This document shows, piece by piece, positions 46,126-57,050 of a DNA stretch of 64,000 bases. The translations under genes and the position numbers were made by a program. The notes below the pieces were generated by a model. The model worked only from the letters and a program-made list of their open reading frames with translations. It was not told where the DNA came from and did not search any database. The DNA is taken from NCBI GenBank assembly GCA_003508835.1, contig PUFA01000183.1, positions 434,001-498,000 on the forward strand. The letters are read 5' to 3'. Positions within the stretch are counted from its first letter, which is position 1. Each line of letters starts with the position of its first letter. This stretch comes from Eonycteris spelaea (taxonomy: Eukaryota > Chordata > Mammalia > Chiroptera > Pteropodidae).

Positions 46126-46498
46126 CAGCCATTGGACCATGTGTGAGACTGGTTGACTGAGCTAAGGAGGAGCAGGGCAAAGAAAGGAGGGAGGCAAAGA
46201 GGGAGGCATCCAGCCTACAAGGACTCCTGCATGGGCATGACTGGATGAGAGTCATGGGGAGGTTTTGGGGCTGTTTGCTCCCTCCCTGGAACCCATAATT
46301 CTGTCCTAATCAACCAGCTGCCCTTTTGTGTACCTGTTTATAAGTTATGGGCCAGAGGGCCAGGGTCACTGTGGCAATTTGTAAAATCTTGTCAGGGAAA
46401 TGAGAACATTTTTCTATTAGGTTCTTAAGACTCTGTGTTCTTAGATGACTGCAACTTGTGGTTGTGAGGGTGAAGGTGCGATGGGGTGCAGGTGTGGA
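46126..46498. other. Unassigned sequence
   Basis: No gene or repeat recognised. Confidence 0.4.
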
Positions 46499-46696
46499 TA
46501 GGGCTGCTAGATAAAATACAGGACATACAGTTAAATTTGAATTTCAGATTAAATACAGATAATTTTTCAGTACAAGTTATGACTGGGCAATGTTTGAGAC
46601 ATATTTACACACACACACACACATTATCCTTGTTTAAAATTATCCTAATTCTGAACTGGGCATTCCGTGTTTTGTTTTCTAAACCTGGCAACCCTA
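46499..46696. mobile_element. Palindromic DNA transposon (mariner/Tc-like MITE) with TA duplication
   Basis: The left half 'gggctgctagataaaataca' / 'cagttaaatttgaatttcag' pairs imperfectly with the right half ('ctgaactgggcattccgtgt', 'ttttctaaacctggcaaccc') as one long inverted repeat. TA dinucleotides flank at 46499-46500 and 46695-46696. The sequence matches a widespread mammalian palindromic element whose name I cannot give with certainty. A short CA run sits at the centre (46609-46622). Confidence 0.65.
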
Positions 46697-46939
46697 AATG
46701 TGAGCTACTGCAAATCTCTAAAATGCTATGTGGGAACACAGCTAGGAGGGTAGGTGGGCTCTGCCTTGATATCCAGGTGATGCAAGCCCTCTGGGGAAAT
46801 AGGAGAGCTGATTCCTTTGCTAAAAGAAGTAGTTTCCTATGGCTATGACACAGCACAAGAGAAAAATCAAAATAAACTTTCATATCCCATTGTGTTATCC
46901 CACAGGATGGCATCTCACACTTTGCATGAAGCCCCTTCA
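46697..46939. other. Unassigned sequence
   Basis: No gene recognised. The 164-codon reverse frame 46605-47099 spans this stretch, the MITE and the next repeat, so it is composite chance sequence. Confidence 0.4.
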
Positions 46940-47242
46940 TCTCACAATTTTTTTGAAAAATTTCAAACTTACAGAAAAGTTGCAATAATAGTACAATGAA
47001 TATTTGTTTTGTCACATCTGCTTTCTCTTTCTCAATGTGTATGCACATGTGTGCACATAAAGCACATGTGTGTGTATATTCATTTGTATGATGAACCATT
47101 TGAGAGTTTACGGCGAATGTTAGAACACTTCTTTCCTAAATACTTCAACATGTATCTCCTAGGAACAAGGACATTCTTCTCCACAGCCACAATGCCATGA
47201 CCACACTCAGGAAATGTGACATTAACACCATACTATTAGCTA
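46940..47242 (+). repeat. Ancient interspersed repeat (LINE-like), left half
   Basis: 'tttttgaaaaatttcaaact', 'tacagaaaagttgcaataat', 'agtacaatgaatatttgttt', then 'aacatgtatctcctaggaac' and 'aaggacattcttctccacag' match a common mammalian repeat usually found as one piece. It stops at the solo LTR and resumes after it. Confidence 0.65.
47239..47242. repeat. Target-site duplication of the solo LTR, left copy
   Basis: The tetramer gcta precedes the LTR and is repeated at 47707-47710. Four-bp duplications are usual for class I (gamma-like) integrations. Confidence 0.7.
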
Positions 47243-47286
47243 TGTCGATGTAAGAAACATCCAAACCTGCAGAGAATTTTTATAAC

Positions 47287-47292
47287 TTTATT
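47287..47292 (-). terminator. Poly(A) signal AATAAA of the solo LTR
   Basis: AATAAA on the minus strand (tttatt on plus), downstream of the LTR TATA box at the distance expected for an R region. Confidence 0.6.
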
Positions 47293-47360
47293 TGGACCAA
47301 ACTGATGACATGCCGGGAAACAAAACCCTCAAATGCTCCAGAGAATAACAGTTTGCAGTT

Positions 47361-47369
47361 CCTTTTATA
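47361..47369 (-). promoter_or_regulatory. TATA box of the solo LTR
   Basis: tataaaagg on the minus strand, correctly spaced from the poly(A) signal of the LTR. Whether it is still active cannot be seen from sequence. Confidence 0.6.
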
Positions 47370-47706
47370 CATATGTTTGAAATTAAGAGAGGACCATAGG
47401 AAGATTACATGAAGGTGGGGAAAAACAAGGTACAGGACTGTTAACAAGATTATGTGCTCCCTTGAGGGTGGTTAGCCTTCAAGGGGTCTGGAAAAGAGAA
47501 TTACTTCGGCATGTAAACCTAGATGCACAGAGAAATGGACAGGGCTGTCTTAAGGCAAAGATAAACCTTTTAGTAAAGAAGTTATATGTCTGGAGTGTGA
47601 CTACTCATCATGACCTGCCCAGGAAATTATGATCAGATCACCCTGTGAGGCTACTTTCTTTCACTTAAACTTGTCATATTTATTACAGAGCCCTATTTCA
47701 TTCACA

Positions 47707-48012
47707 GCTAATGTAAAGTTCACAAATTTCTCCAATTGTCCCAATAATGTACATATGCAATTGTCCTGATAGATGCCATACACATACAAATATATATACA
47801 TACCTATTCGCATGTATGTCTTTGTGAATATATACATATGTACACATTATTGGGACAACTGAATGTACTCAAATGTAGACTTTATGCATATATACACATT
47901 ATTAACATATTTATATGGTTATTTTTAAAATTTTAATCCAAGATCCAATCAAAAGTCCTAAAAGCATTTAATTATCATGTTTGTCAAGTCTCCTATATTT
48001 CAGAACTACCTT
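47707..48012 (+). repeat. Ancient interspersed repeat (LINE-like), right half
   Basis: 'tttctccaattgtcccaata' and 'ccaagatccaatcaaaagtc', 'atttaattatcatgtttgtc' continue the repeat that ends at 47242. The copy has an expanded AT-rich middle (47757-47935) with an inverted duplication of the 'tgtcccaataatgt' block. Confidence 0.6.
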
Positions 48013-48016
48013 TTCA

Positions 48017-48238
48017 GGGTGCCTAGTGCACACTAGACAATGTGCAAGTGGTTGGCATACCTTATCTAATTTCATCCCCATGAAATAGAGGTTATCTTCT
48101 TTTACAAATAAGGAAACCGAAGCTTATTAAACTCAAGTAACTTATCCAGGGTCACATGGTGTGGCCAATATTTGAACCTGGTCCTGACCCCAAAGTCTAC
48201 CCCTTTTCCTTTACACTCCACTGAGCTCTGTCTTCAAG
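48017..48238 (-). repeat. MIR SINE, reverse
   Basis: 'gtgcctagtgcacactagac', 'ttatctaatttcatccccat', 'ttacaaataaggaaaccgaa', 'taacttatccagggtcacat' and 'tttgaacctggtcctgaccc' give the whole reverse-MIR series. Confidence 0.9.
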
Positions 48239-48379
48239 AAATGATACTGAAAGAGTGATACTGAAATTGGAACCTGAGAACTATTCCAGAAGGTGACAGT
48301 TCCATAGAAATACACAGGATTTTAAGAAAGTAGCTGATCAGGTTAGCTACGGAGAAAGTATAATATCGAGACCTTAGAT
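48239..48379. other. Short unassigned spacer
   Basis: Between two oppositely oriented MIR copies; nothing recognised. Confidence 0.4.
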
Positions 48380-48570
48380 GTAAAATCTTAAAGTCACATA
48401 GACGTGGGTTCAAATTTGGATTCCTCTGCTTCCCAGCTATGTTCCCTTCACCTCTAAAATCTTCACTTTCCCACCCACTCTATTAAATATTCATATTAAG
48501 TTCTGAGCACTGAACAGATCTGGCACATGTTAGGCATTGAATAAATGGCAACAACTGCTACTATTAGGGG
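48380..48570 (+). repeat. MIR SINE
   Basis: 'aaagtcacatagacgtgggt', 'tcaaatttggattcctctgc', 'ttcccagctatgttcccttc' and 'tggcacatgttaggcattga' with 'ataaatgg' follow the MIR consensus; the central core is shortened. Confidence 0.75.
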
Positions 48571-48995
48571 ATGGGAGCAGGTGCCTGAGGGCTGCTGGCG
48601 GAAGCTACTGCAAAGAGCTGTTGTGCTAGCAGCTGGGAGATGTCAAACTGAAAAGAATTCGAATTCACCGATATTGAATATTCACATACGTGGGTTTCAC
48701 CACAAAAGAAGGGGAGCAGCTGTGGGGAATAAGGGCATTTAGTTTGTATACCTGAAGACCAGTGAGATGAGCTCCCTTTCTGACTGAAGCTACTTCATGA
48801 GGAGCAAAGAGAAAGGAAGCTTAGGCAGGAGACCTGGCTTAGGGGGGATGCTATTCAAGCCCACCAGAGAGGCTGACAGAGGGCAGGGCTCCTTCTCCAT
48901 GTTCCCAGTATGATCAACCATTTCCTGAGTATTTGGAAGCCCAGACCTTTGGAGAAGGTGGTAGCAGGCTTCAGATGACTTAAGTGGAAGCAGAC
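48571..48995. other. Unassigned sequence
   Basis: No gene or repeat recognised. Confidence 0.4.
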
Positions 48996-49392
48996 TGTTC
49001 TGGCCTGAATTGTGTGCCCCCGAAATTTATATCTTGAAGCGCTAACTCCCAATACCTCAGAATGTGATTATATTTAGAAATAAGATGTTTAAAGTGGTGA
49101 TTAAGTTAAAATGAGGCCATTGGGTGGGCCCTAATCTAATATGAATGGTGACTTATAAGATGAAGAGATTAGAACACAGGCCAGACTTGCCCACACACAG
49201 GAAAGACTGTATAAAGACATAGGGAGAAGAGGTCATCTATAAACCAAGGGGGAGGAGCCACAGAAGAAACTAAACCTACCAGCACCTTGGTCTTGAACTT
49301 CTAGCCTCCAGCATTATGATAAAATAAAGTTCTGTTGTTTAAGCCACCCATTCTGTGGTACTTTGATATGGTAGCCCCAGCAAATTAATGCA
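48996..49392 (+). mobile_element. MLT1A-like ERVL-MaLR solo LTR
   Basis: Nearly complete, TG...CA. 'ggcctgaattgtgtgccccc', 'taactcccaatacctcagaa', 'gattaagttaaaatgaggcc', 'tgggtgggccctaatctaat', 'ttctagcctccagcattatg' and 'ataaagttctgttgtttaag' are the family blocks in order, including the poly(A) signal at about 49322. It has no internal region, and the 5-bp target duplication is not exact. Confidence 0.9.
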
Positions 49393-51372
49393 CAAGCTCA
49401 CATGTTCCCAGAGGCAGAGCTGGCCTAGTGAAAGAATAACGTAGCTAGAATGAAATTATTGGGCATGGCCTTCAGAAAGGAACCTGAAAGATTTCCATTC
49501 TGCTGGTGGGGGGTGGAGGGAGGATAACAGTAAGTCCCCCAAGCCAGGACTCAAGAATCTTAAGTTATTACCACCACCCTCTGGCATCCCAAATCCCCAC
49601 TGGACAGAGGCAAGAAATAGGCAAGCTTGCAAGCTTGCAAACTGTCTGTAGGTCATTAGCCTGACTAATGATTTATCTCTGAAATGACAATGTGTATAAC
49701 TGCTGATTTTTAAGGTTTCCTCCTCATCTAAAACACTAGGATTCCTATATAAATAAAAGGGGAATGCTGGTTGAAAGAGTGGCTGAATGGATCTGTTGAC
49801 AAAGGCAGTTGAGTGGTTTGAATGCTCCATAATTTCTGTGGAGAACCTGGCATGTGTTGCATAAGAACCAATGAACTGGAGAACCAGAGCCAGGCTGGGC
49901 ATATGGTATGAATCAGCTTTTATTCCTCCATGGAGGAAGTTGCTTGCCAAGTCAGGGTGGCACCAAGGCCAGCCTCTCGGAGTAACTGTTCTCCTGGACT
50001 CTGCCGGCTAATTGTGTGACATTGGCAGATTGGAGTGACCTCTTCTTTGTTTGTAACAAAGCTGCATGGCCTCAGGGGATGTTGAGAGTCTGGCCTCTCC
50101 AGAGACACTGCCAGGCCACACAGGAAGCCAGAATATTAAGAAGATGCTAGGAGACAAGGGCAGCCAGTAGTTAACTACAGCCACCCACACTTTAGCACAG
50201 AGACCAGTTCCAGATACCTCTTGAGGGGGTGGCAAAATTACATGGTCCCATCCTCCTGCTACACCACTTCCACAAGGTGGAAGAGGCTCTCTCCCTCCAC
50301 CCCAACAACAAAGCACTCCCTGGCCTCCCTCCAATCTTCCTCCACCCTGCCTAAGAGGTATAGGGCTATTAACTTCAGAATCATTTTTATGCAATTCTCT
50401 TAAAAGTAACTAACAAGACAGTTGCCAGGTTTCAAAAGATGCATGAAATTATATACATATAAGACCATCTTTCTGAACTCTCATTAGCTATTAAGCATTT
50501 ATTTTTCTCACTCCTCTAATCATTCTTCTGTCAGAGGAGTCATCCTTGTATCAGGTAGTGTGACCTAGGAAGAATTATTCTTCTCCATGGATGGTCAAAA
50601 AAATGAGTCACCGAATAGTATTGTGATTTAGCCAATGACATGTGGCACAATAGAGCTTGAGTTAAGCTCTTTTGTGGCATCTCCAAACCCTTGAATCATG
50701 GTTTCACCTCCTAAGAGATACATATATGGTCCATTTTCTTCTGAATTTTTATTGCATTATTTTATTTTATTATTTGTAATTTTATCATCCTCTTTATTAT
50801 TTTTTACTATTTTATTGTGCAAAACATTTTGTCTGTTTTATGTTACAAATAAAATTAAATGTTCAAATAATTGAGAAGTTATTTTCAATTTTTACTTGTG
50901 CATTTGATGTGTGTCTGGATGGGTGGCACTAGGCACACTTAAAATAAAGAAAAATAAATTGCTCTGAGATGTGACAGCATACGTATTTGCTCAAGAGTGA
51001 ATGGCAAATATCTGCATTTCATTTTTACAGTATTCCATCAGACATATGGTAAACCATGCTAGGTGATTTTTATTTAAAGTCTGTCATGCTGAATGCACAA
51101 CTTAAAGGCACATGCCAACAGTCAGGCAGCTGTTCTCCATGGGAACAAGAGCATTCTCATTCCTGGGATGTCATTACTGATATTGGAAGAACGATCTGAA
51201 GTTTCCAGAGGGATTGCCAGTTACCAATACAAAACTTGACCAAGCATGGTGGAAACCAGAGGCAACAGCCACCTCAGTGTAACATTCTGACCTTCAGAGT
51301 TCAAGGTTGCAGGTAAGACGATCTGGGGTTGAGAGCCCCAAATTGCCTTTCCACTCACTCTTCCCTCCTTCT
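49393..51372. other. Unassigned sequence
   Basis: About 2 kb with no repeat family recognised. The 164-codon (49456-49950) and 128-codon (50008-50394) reverse frames show no domain. At 49621-49638 the octamer gcaagctt is repeated in tandem about twice. From 50720 to 50880 the DNA is strongly AT-rich (tttta words). Confidence 0.45.
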
Positions 51373-51422
51373 CATAATCTATCTTTCTCAGAGAAGTCAT
51401 AATCTATCTTTCTCAGAGAAGT
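51373..51422. repeat. Perfect 25-bp tandem duplication
   Basis: Two identical 25-bp units (each starting cataatctatc and ending cagagaagt) lie head to tail at 51373-51397 and 51398-51422, followed by the first three bases of a third. Confidence 0.95.
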
Positions 51423-53084
51423 CATTTTTCATGTCTTCTGCTGGTTTTCCTGCTAGTTTTCTGATTATGTCTCAGGTGACTATATTTGCCTGTGGGGCTA
51501 CAGAAGCGTCTGCAACGCAAGTGTGGGAAGAAGGAAGGGTTTGAGGGAGACTTGTCTGTACAGCTTAGAGATGACAAAGTGTCTGGAAACCCTTGATGTT
51601 GGGAAATACAGTGCTGCTCAGTACAGGATGTGCCTCACATGTGCACCTTACTCAGGTTCATTAAACTGTGCTCAGCAAAAAGGAGACAGAGACAGGGAAG
51701 CAGGGAGCAGGAAAAGTACTTTGTAATAAAGCCCAGTATCATACACTCTACATTATTGTATGCATTAGTAAACATTTATACATGAGTATTATTCTACAGG
51801 TTTATGGATGCAAACCACATATACTGCCATCTGCTTTAGAATAAGTGGCTTTCCATAGTAATTTTGAGTGTACTCAATCTTTGCCTCACATACTGACTTT
51901 AGAGGCTCATCTCAAAAAAAAAAAAAAGATGCTATTCCAAATTTTAAATATAAAAGGTAGTTTAATTATGCTAATTAGTAGAACTGTTAACTCAGAAAAG
52001 ATTAAACTGAAGGACCCAGGGTTCAGCTAAATAATGGATGTCAGGTATCCAAGGGTCTGAGCTGCAGACATTAAACGTAGAAGAAAAAGAAGAGTAAGTG
52101 GTGGCCTGAGACAGGACATCAGTAGACACTGGAGCTGAAATTATATTTGCTATTCAAAAAACAAAAAACAAAAAAAACCCCAAAACAAGGAGCTTACAGT
52201 GTGCGTTTTGTCTAGGACAGGGCAGTAATACAAAATTCAGAGTATAGAGCAGATTCTCAGAAGAAGCTAAAACAGATTGTTTATGTACCCTCCGCCCACC
52301 ACCCCATCCTCCTTGTCATGATTATCGTCCCTGTCATCGATATTTACTGAGTGTCTCCTCATGCCTTACAGAGTATACTGTGGACCATGTCCATGTTTGG
52401 TTTCAAGGAACTAAACAGCTCAAATCACAAGGGAGTTTATTGTAGAAAATTTATAAGTGCAGCCAGGACTCAGGTGAACTGGGAGGCTGTCAGGCAGTGA
52501 ACTCGCTGCTTCTTTGAGGCCAAATCATTTCTCAACTCTGACTAATTTCCCCCTCTCTGCAGACTAGCTTCCATGCTCACTGACCACTCACCATGACTAA
52601 TTTGGCCAGTCCCGAAGTGGAAGCCTCCATCACCAAATCTAGATGACCTTCCAACTTTGGAGACCAGTGCTAAGTGAGTCCCTGGTGTCCTGTGTCTCTC
52701 AGTTGATTTTCTTCAAAGAAAGAATAAGGGGAGAGGGCGAAAAGCAGTTGACCACCTCATGGGTCAGAGGTACACTCTTGCACTCTGTGATTAGAGCACA
52801 GTTGCAGCAAAAGATATAAAAACAGCCATGCTGTCTCTGTCTTCAGATGGAGCTGCAGGTGGAAGGGAGTGGAAAATAACCTGGAAGGGGAGTTTGGGCT
52901 GGGCAGCAGGGCAGTAGACTAATACTGACATTAGAGCCAATAATGGAGGGAACAACCAATAGTGCCCAAGACTAAGGAAGTTCTGAGACATGTTCTAAAG
53001 TGAACGAATTGGTGCTCTCACTCCACTCAATAGTAAAACTAATATTTATTGACATTCCTAAACACGAATATCCATGGTTTTTAA
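51423..53084. other. Unassigned sequence
   Basis: No gene recognised. An A13-type run lies near 51914-51926 and an A/C-rich patch near 52158-52182. The part 52370-52800 ('ggagtttattgtagaaaatt') may be an ancient repeat that I cannot name. Confidence 0.4.
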
Positions 53085-53290
53085 TCTTTTCCCATGTTCT
53101 AAGCTCTGTATGAGTACTAAATAGGCATTACTACATTTAACCCCCATACTCTGTGAGGTGAGTACTATTATTAACCCCAATTTACAGATAAGGAAACTGA
53201 GGCTCAGAGAGGATAATGAACTTGCCCAAAATTACAGAGCTAGTAAGTGGCAAAGCAGGGACATAAACCCAGAGTCCAATTACCTAACTT
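53085..53290 (-). repeat. MIR SINE, reverse
   Basis: 'gtgagtactattattaaccc', 'caatttacagataaggaaac', 'tgaggctcagagaggataat', 'cttgcccaaaattacagagc' and 'tagtaagtggcaaagcaggg' are a very well kept reverse-MIR core. Confidence 0.95.
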
Positions 53291-54294
53291 CATAATTTTT
53301 AATGTTAATTTCCTTTTATTTAGCTTAATTTCTTTGAGGGCTTACATAACAGAAATAAAATATACTTTACAGTTTTTTTCTATGGTATTCTCTAAAATGT
53401 TCCTAAAACAAGATTTCATCATTTATATTCCAGGTTCTCTAATACTTAGTGTCACAAAGTTCTTCATAATATTCAACTGTTTCTAGAAGGCTTTGAAAAC
53501 TTACATCTTCAATATCATTAGCAAACAGTTACTTGAACATCTGAATTACACAGACACCTGTCTAGGTGCAGAGGATACAGAAGAGTGGGAGGGTCAGGAT
53601 CCTGTCCTCTGTACAATATTCCGTCAGGCGCTGATGTCTTCATTTCTGCCAGAGAAATCACTGCTGCTCCTTCAGCCCTTCCTTCCAGCCATTTAATCAT
53701 GTTCATTTTCCTTCTCTGGATTTTCTTCAAATCCCTTTTCAATCATTTCTTCTCATTTAAGAGGAGAGGCCAGAAAGAATGTGGAATTCTAGGAGAGGCC
53801 TGACAGAGGCTGGTCAGTGTGGGAGGGTCAGCTCCAAGTTTCCTCATGCTGGGTGCTTGTTTATGAATTCCAAGGCTACAAGATTGTTTTTTCCTTAGTA
53901 AAACAACCAACTTAAGGTTTAGCTTACATACTACTATGGGCAAGCTTTTCTTTATTCCAGTTTGTACATTGTCAGCAACTTCTTGGCCTGTTTTAATGGT
54001 CTTATTTTCATTCCCATGTTAATTTCCCAGCTCTATCTCCATTATTCTGCATCCTGTTTTTATATAATTTGTTTTCACTAACTGGCCAGAAACTCTTTTT
54101 ATTTTAATTCCTTGTTTTATTTTTTCTTTATTTCTTGCCATAGACTGTTTGCATTTTGAAGGATTTTTAGAATAAGTAGTTCTTTCTAGTCCTTTGCCAA
54201 AAGCTGGGACTCATGGTTGCCCAGTTTACCTTTAAAAAGCTGTAAGAATGAAATGATCTCAGTTTCTTTCAGTAAGGGGCAAGCAGTTAGGAGA
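53291..54294. other. Unassigned sequence, possible L2 traces
   Basis: Around 53500-53620 'cagacacctgtctaggtgca' and 'gaggatacagaagagtggga' hint at a reverse L2 end. No gene recognised; the short opposed frames at 53493-53803 have no domain. Confidence 0.35.
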
Positions 54295-54490
54295 GGGAAG
54301 TAATGTACCAGGCACTGGATTCAATTCTTTAACTGCATTTCTTCATTAATTTCTTGAAATTAATGGGCTTTATCACTGTCATTTTATAGATGAAGAAGCT
54401 AAAATTCAGAGAGGTTTAAGTTTCTTATCTAAGGCCACAATATTAACAAAAAGTAGAGTGAGAATTTCTACTCCATTCTGGCAGCCTTCA
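54295..54490 (-). repeat. MIR SINE, reverse
   Basis: 'agtaatgtaccaggcactgg', 'attttatagatgaagaagct', 'aaaattcagagaggtttaag' and 'tttcttatctaaggccacaa' are reverse-MIR blocks in order. Confidence 0.85.
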
Positions 54491-54594
54491 AAAGTCCCTA
54501 AATCCTTTTCTACATTTACATTTTCTCAGTGTCAAAATATTTCCCTTTGCCCAACTTTTTTTTTTTAATACTAGTTCTATCAGGTAAATCATTG

Positions 54595-54750
54595 CATCCC
54601 CTTATATTTATTTTCTCATCTTGAAAATAAAGATAATAATAATCATCTTACCTGCCTCACTGATGAGGATCAATGTAAAAGTACTTCAGAAAATATAAAG
54701 TCTAACCAAGTGCAAGTTATTATTATAGTTGTTATACTAATCTTAAGCCC
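54595..54750 (+). repeat. MIR SINE fragment
   Basis: 'tattttctcatcttgaaaat', 'aaagataataataatcatct', 'tacctgcctcactgatgagg' and 'atcaatgtaaaagtacttca' fit the second half of MIR. Confidence 0.7.
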
Positions 54751-54869
54751 TGTCCAGTGTGGGGTTCAAAAGACCACTCCTAGGGATCTGAGGCTCCTTG
54801 CATGAGCAAAGAAATGGATTTGTTATACAAGATATACAACTCTCATAAAACATCTAAACTTTATTGGTT

Positions 54870-55270
54870 AGGATGTTTTCCACTGCTAGTAATAGAACAC
54901 TGATTCAAATGTCATAAATAACCAGACTATTGTTCACATAGTAGGAAGTTTGAAGATAGGGCAGCTCCATGTTAATTCATGGTTAATTCGTGGTTTCTTG
55001 ACATCATCTGTGAGCAAAGTTCCTCTTGTCTTTCAGCTCTACCCTTAACAGGTTGGCTCATTCAAGCTGGCTCATTTCAGAGAAGCAAGATGGTACCACA
55101 TGCAAACACCTGCCTCCAGCAGAGGAAGCTAAAAGTACCTGCCTCTTCCTGGTAGTTTTATTTTATAACCAAAAAATATATATATTTTTCCCAGCAAACA
55201 TTTCTTCACATCTCGCTTGGCAAAAATGCACCACATGCTCTTGCCTAAACCAATGCCTAGAAGGGAGATG
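54870..55270. repeat. Ancient interspersed repeat, family not assigned
   Basis: The layout is the same as a widespread mammalian repeat I cannot name: a 'gtaatagaacactgattcaa' start, a 'tcagctctacccttaacagg' middle and a 'caagatggtaccacatgcaa' block. The 81-codon frame at 55026-55271 lies in it. Confidence 0.35.
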
Positions 55271-56998
55271 AGATGACCATGATTGTCTTACTGAAACGCA
55301 AGGCTATGGGAGGGGGTTCAAATTATCCAAATCAAACCAGGGTTCTGTTAATAAAAATGAAAGGGAAAATAGCTGTTGGTAAACAACCAACAATGTCTGC
55401 CATAGAAAACTAATTAATCAATTGGCTATGATTGATTCCAGTCTCTCCAAGTCTCAGAGGACCTCTGAAAGAAAAGCAAGCCCAATACTTAATCCTCCTC
55501 TCTACCCCACTTCCATTTAATTTCAACCCAATCCTAGTTTAGAGTATTCCATTTCATTTTATGTTCACAGACTATAGAGCCTTTTTCTGCCTCCCTAGGT
55601 CTTTCACTTTCTCTATATTTTGGATACAGCTTGTACTAATCAGTGATGAATGCTAAAGGGCTGCTTAATGTTTTCTTTCCTGGTCTTTACCAAGTGAAAC
55701 AGAGAGAAAAACCCTAAGATGAGAAGGCTCTTCAAGACGGCTTAATTAAATTAAGCTGCAAGTTTCCCCATGTCTCCTTTCCAAATCACGTCACCCTCGA
55801 CAAGACAAATATCTACAACACAACCACTATTATTATCTTCCCAACAGATATAGTTTCTGATGAACAATATCCCTCCTAGATTCCAGAAAGAGAAGATACT
55901 TTTTCTGAACAAGCAGCATGGAGTTACTTAGTGCACGGGCATTTCTGGATTTAGTTAAGTGGTCTGTGAATCTCAATGACTGGTACATTCCAGGAGAGAA
56001 GCTCTAGCATTCCAGATGAGCCTCGAGGTTAATTATATCAGTAATCACTATTCAGAAATAATTATCAGGTTGTACACTCACAGATGCTGAATCTCAACTC
56101 AAGGATATTTTTAGCTTTGGAGTCCACTGGTTTTTCCTGTCTTTCTCTACCTCTGTTTACCCTAAAATTAACATTAATCAACATTTGGCTCCAAGCACAC
56201 TCTGTTTCCACTGTATAATTATAATGAGTTTCCTAATAATGTATTTTTTAAAGTTTGACCTTAAATTCCCAGCTTCTATCTCTGAGTCAATGTCAGCATG
56301 TGCAGCAAGCAGTGCGTTAATCAAGTCTGGGGCCTATGGATATTTAATGAGCCTCCAGCGCCCCTGCCCCCATTCTATGTGGTAACAGACACAGAGATCA
56401 CCGTAGCCCACACTTGTGGCAAAATTCTTCCAATGAAGCTCAGGGGAATATATTTAGGCTTTGTGTTATGGGGAAGATATATGACACAAAAGCAATAATA
56501 TTTCAATTATTGCCACTTAGAGACCACCAAAATAGTTATAAGCAGAGACAGACAAGCTTGTATGTCTAGTCATTTTCCAAACATTTTAAAAACCACACTA
56601 AAACCTCAAACTAGATGTCATTCCTTGGCTTTCTGATGCTAACTCTTGTGAACATGGTTAGCAGAGTCTCAAAACACTGGTAAGAAAATTTCTTTTCCTC
56701 ACTCTCTGAGCAAGAGAAAAAACTGGGGAGGCTGCATAACTTTTACCATTGAGTGGACATCACTCTTCCTTGCACCCAAAGATAAATTCAGTAATTGAAT
56801 TGGCTTCACAGGTATACAAGGGTTAGAAAGATAACAGTGAAGCAGTTTCTTGTAATCAAAAATTGGAACTCTAAGAATTTGTGTTCAGAGTTTAGCACTA
56901 TTAAGAAATGCTAAGTCTCCGAGCTCCTTTCATTTAATTTATAAAAAATGGTACAGATTGCTAATAATACTGAAGACATACTTCTCAGACCACATGTT
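55271..56998. other. Repeat-poor AT-rich block, candidate conserved non-coding DNA
   Basis: About 1.7 kb without a recognised repeat. It is rich in homeodomain-type cores: 'aaaactaattaatcaattgg' near 55407, the palindrome gcttaattaaattaagc at 55740-55756, 'gaggttaattatatcagtaa' near 56026. It also has balanced, non-simple sequence throughout. This is the composition often seen in conserved developmental enhancers, but that is inference; no alignment was available. Confidence 0.3.
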
Positions 56999-57050
56999 TT
57001 TTTTTTTTTATTTTTCCAGTTTTATTGAGATATAATTGACACATAACAAT
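56999..57050 (-). mobile_element. Very short L1 3' end, reverse
   Basis: A T12 run (antisense A-tail) is followed by 'ttccagttttattgagatat' and 'aattgacacataaca', the antisense of a mammalian-wide L1 3' UTR. It stops after about 50 bp, a severe 5' truncation. Confidence 0.6.

Larger units (their letters stand above)
47243..47706 (-). mobile_element. Solo LTR (class I-like), reverse, 464 bp
   Basis: Read on the minus strand it starts TG and ends CA and has LTR order. A TATA box (tataaaagg, plus 47361-47369) is followed 70-75 bp later by the poly(A) signal AATAAA (plus 47287-47292) and a short U5. It is flanked by the 4-bp duplication gcta and splits an older repeat. No internal retroviral genes remain, so it most likely arose by LTR-LTR recombination. 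The family is not recognised. Confidence 0.75.

Noticed and set aside
46605..47099. 164-codon reverse frame as a gene
   Set aside because: It crosses three different sequence classes (palindromic MITE, unassigned DNA, ancient repeat), so it cannot be one coding unit.
49456..49950. 164-codon reverse frame as a gene
   Set aside because: No recognisable domain; composition looks random and no neighbouring exon or promoter was seen.
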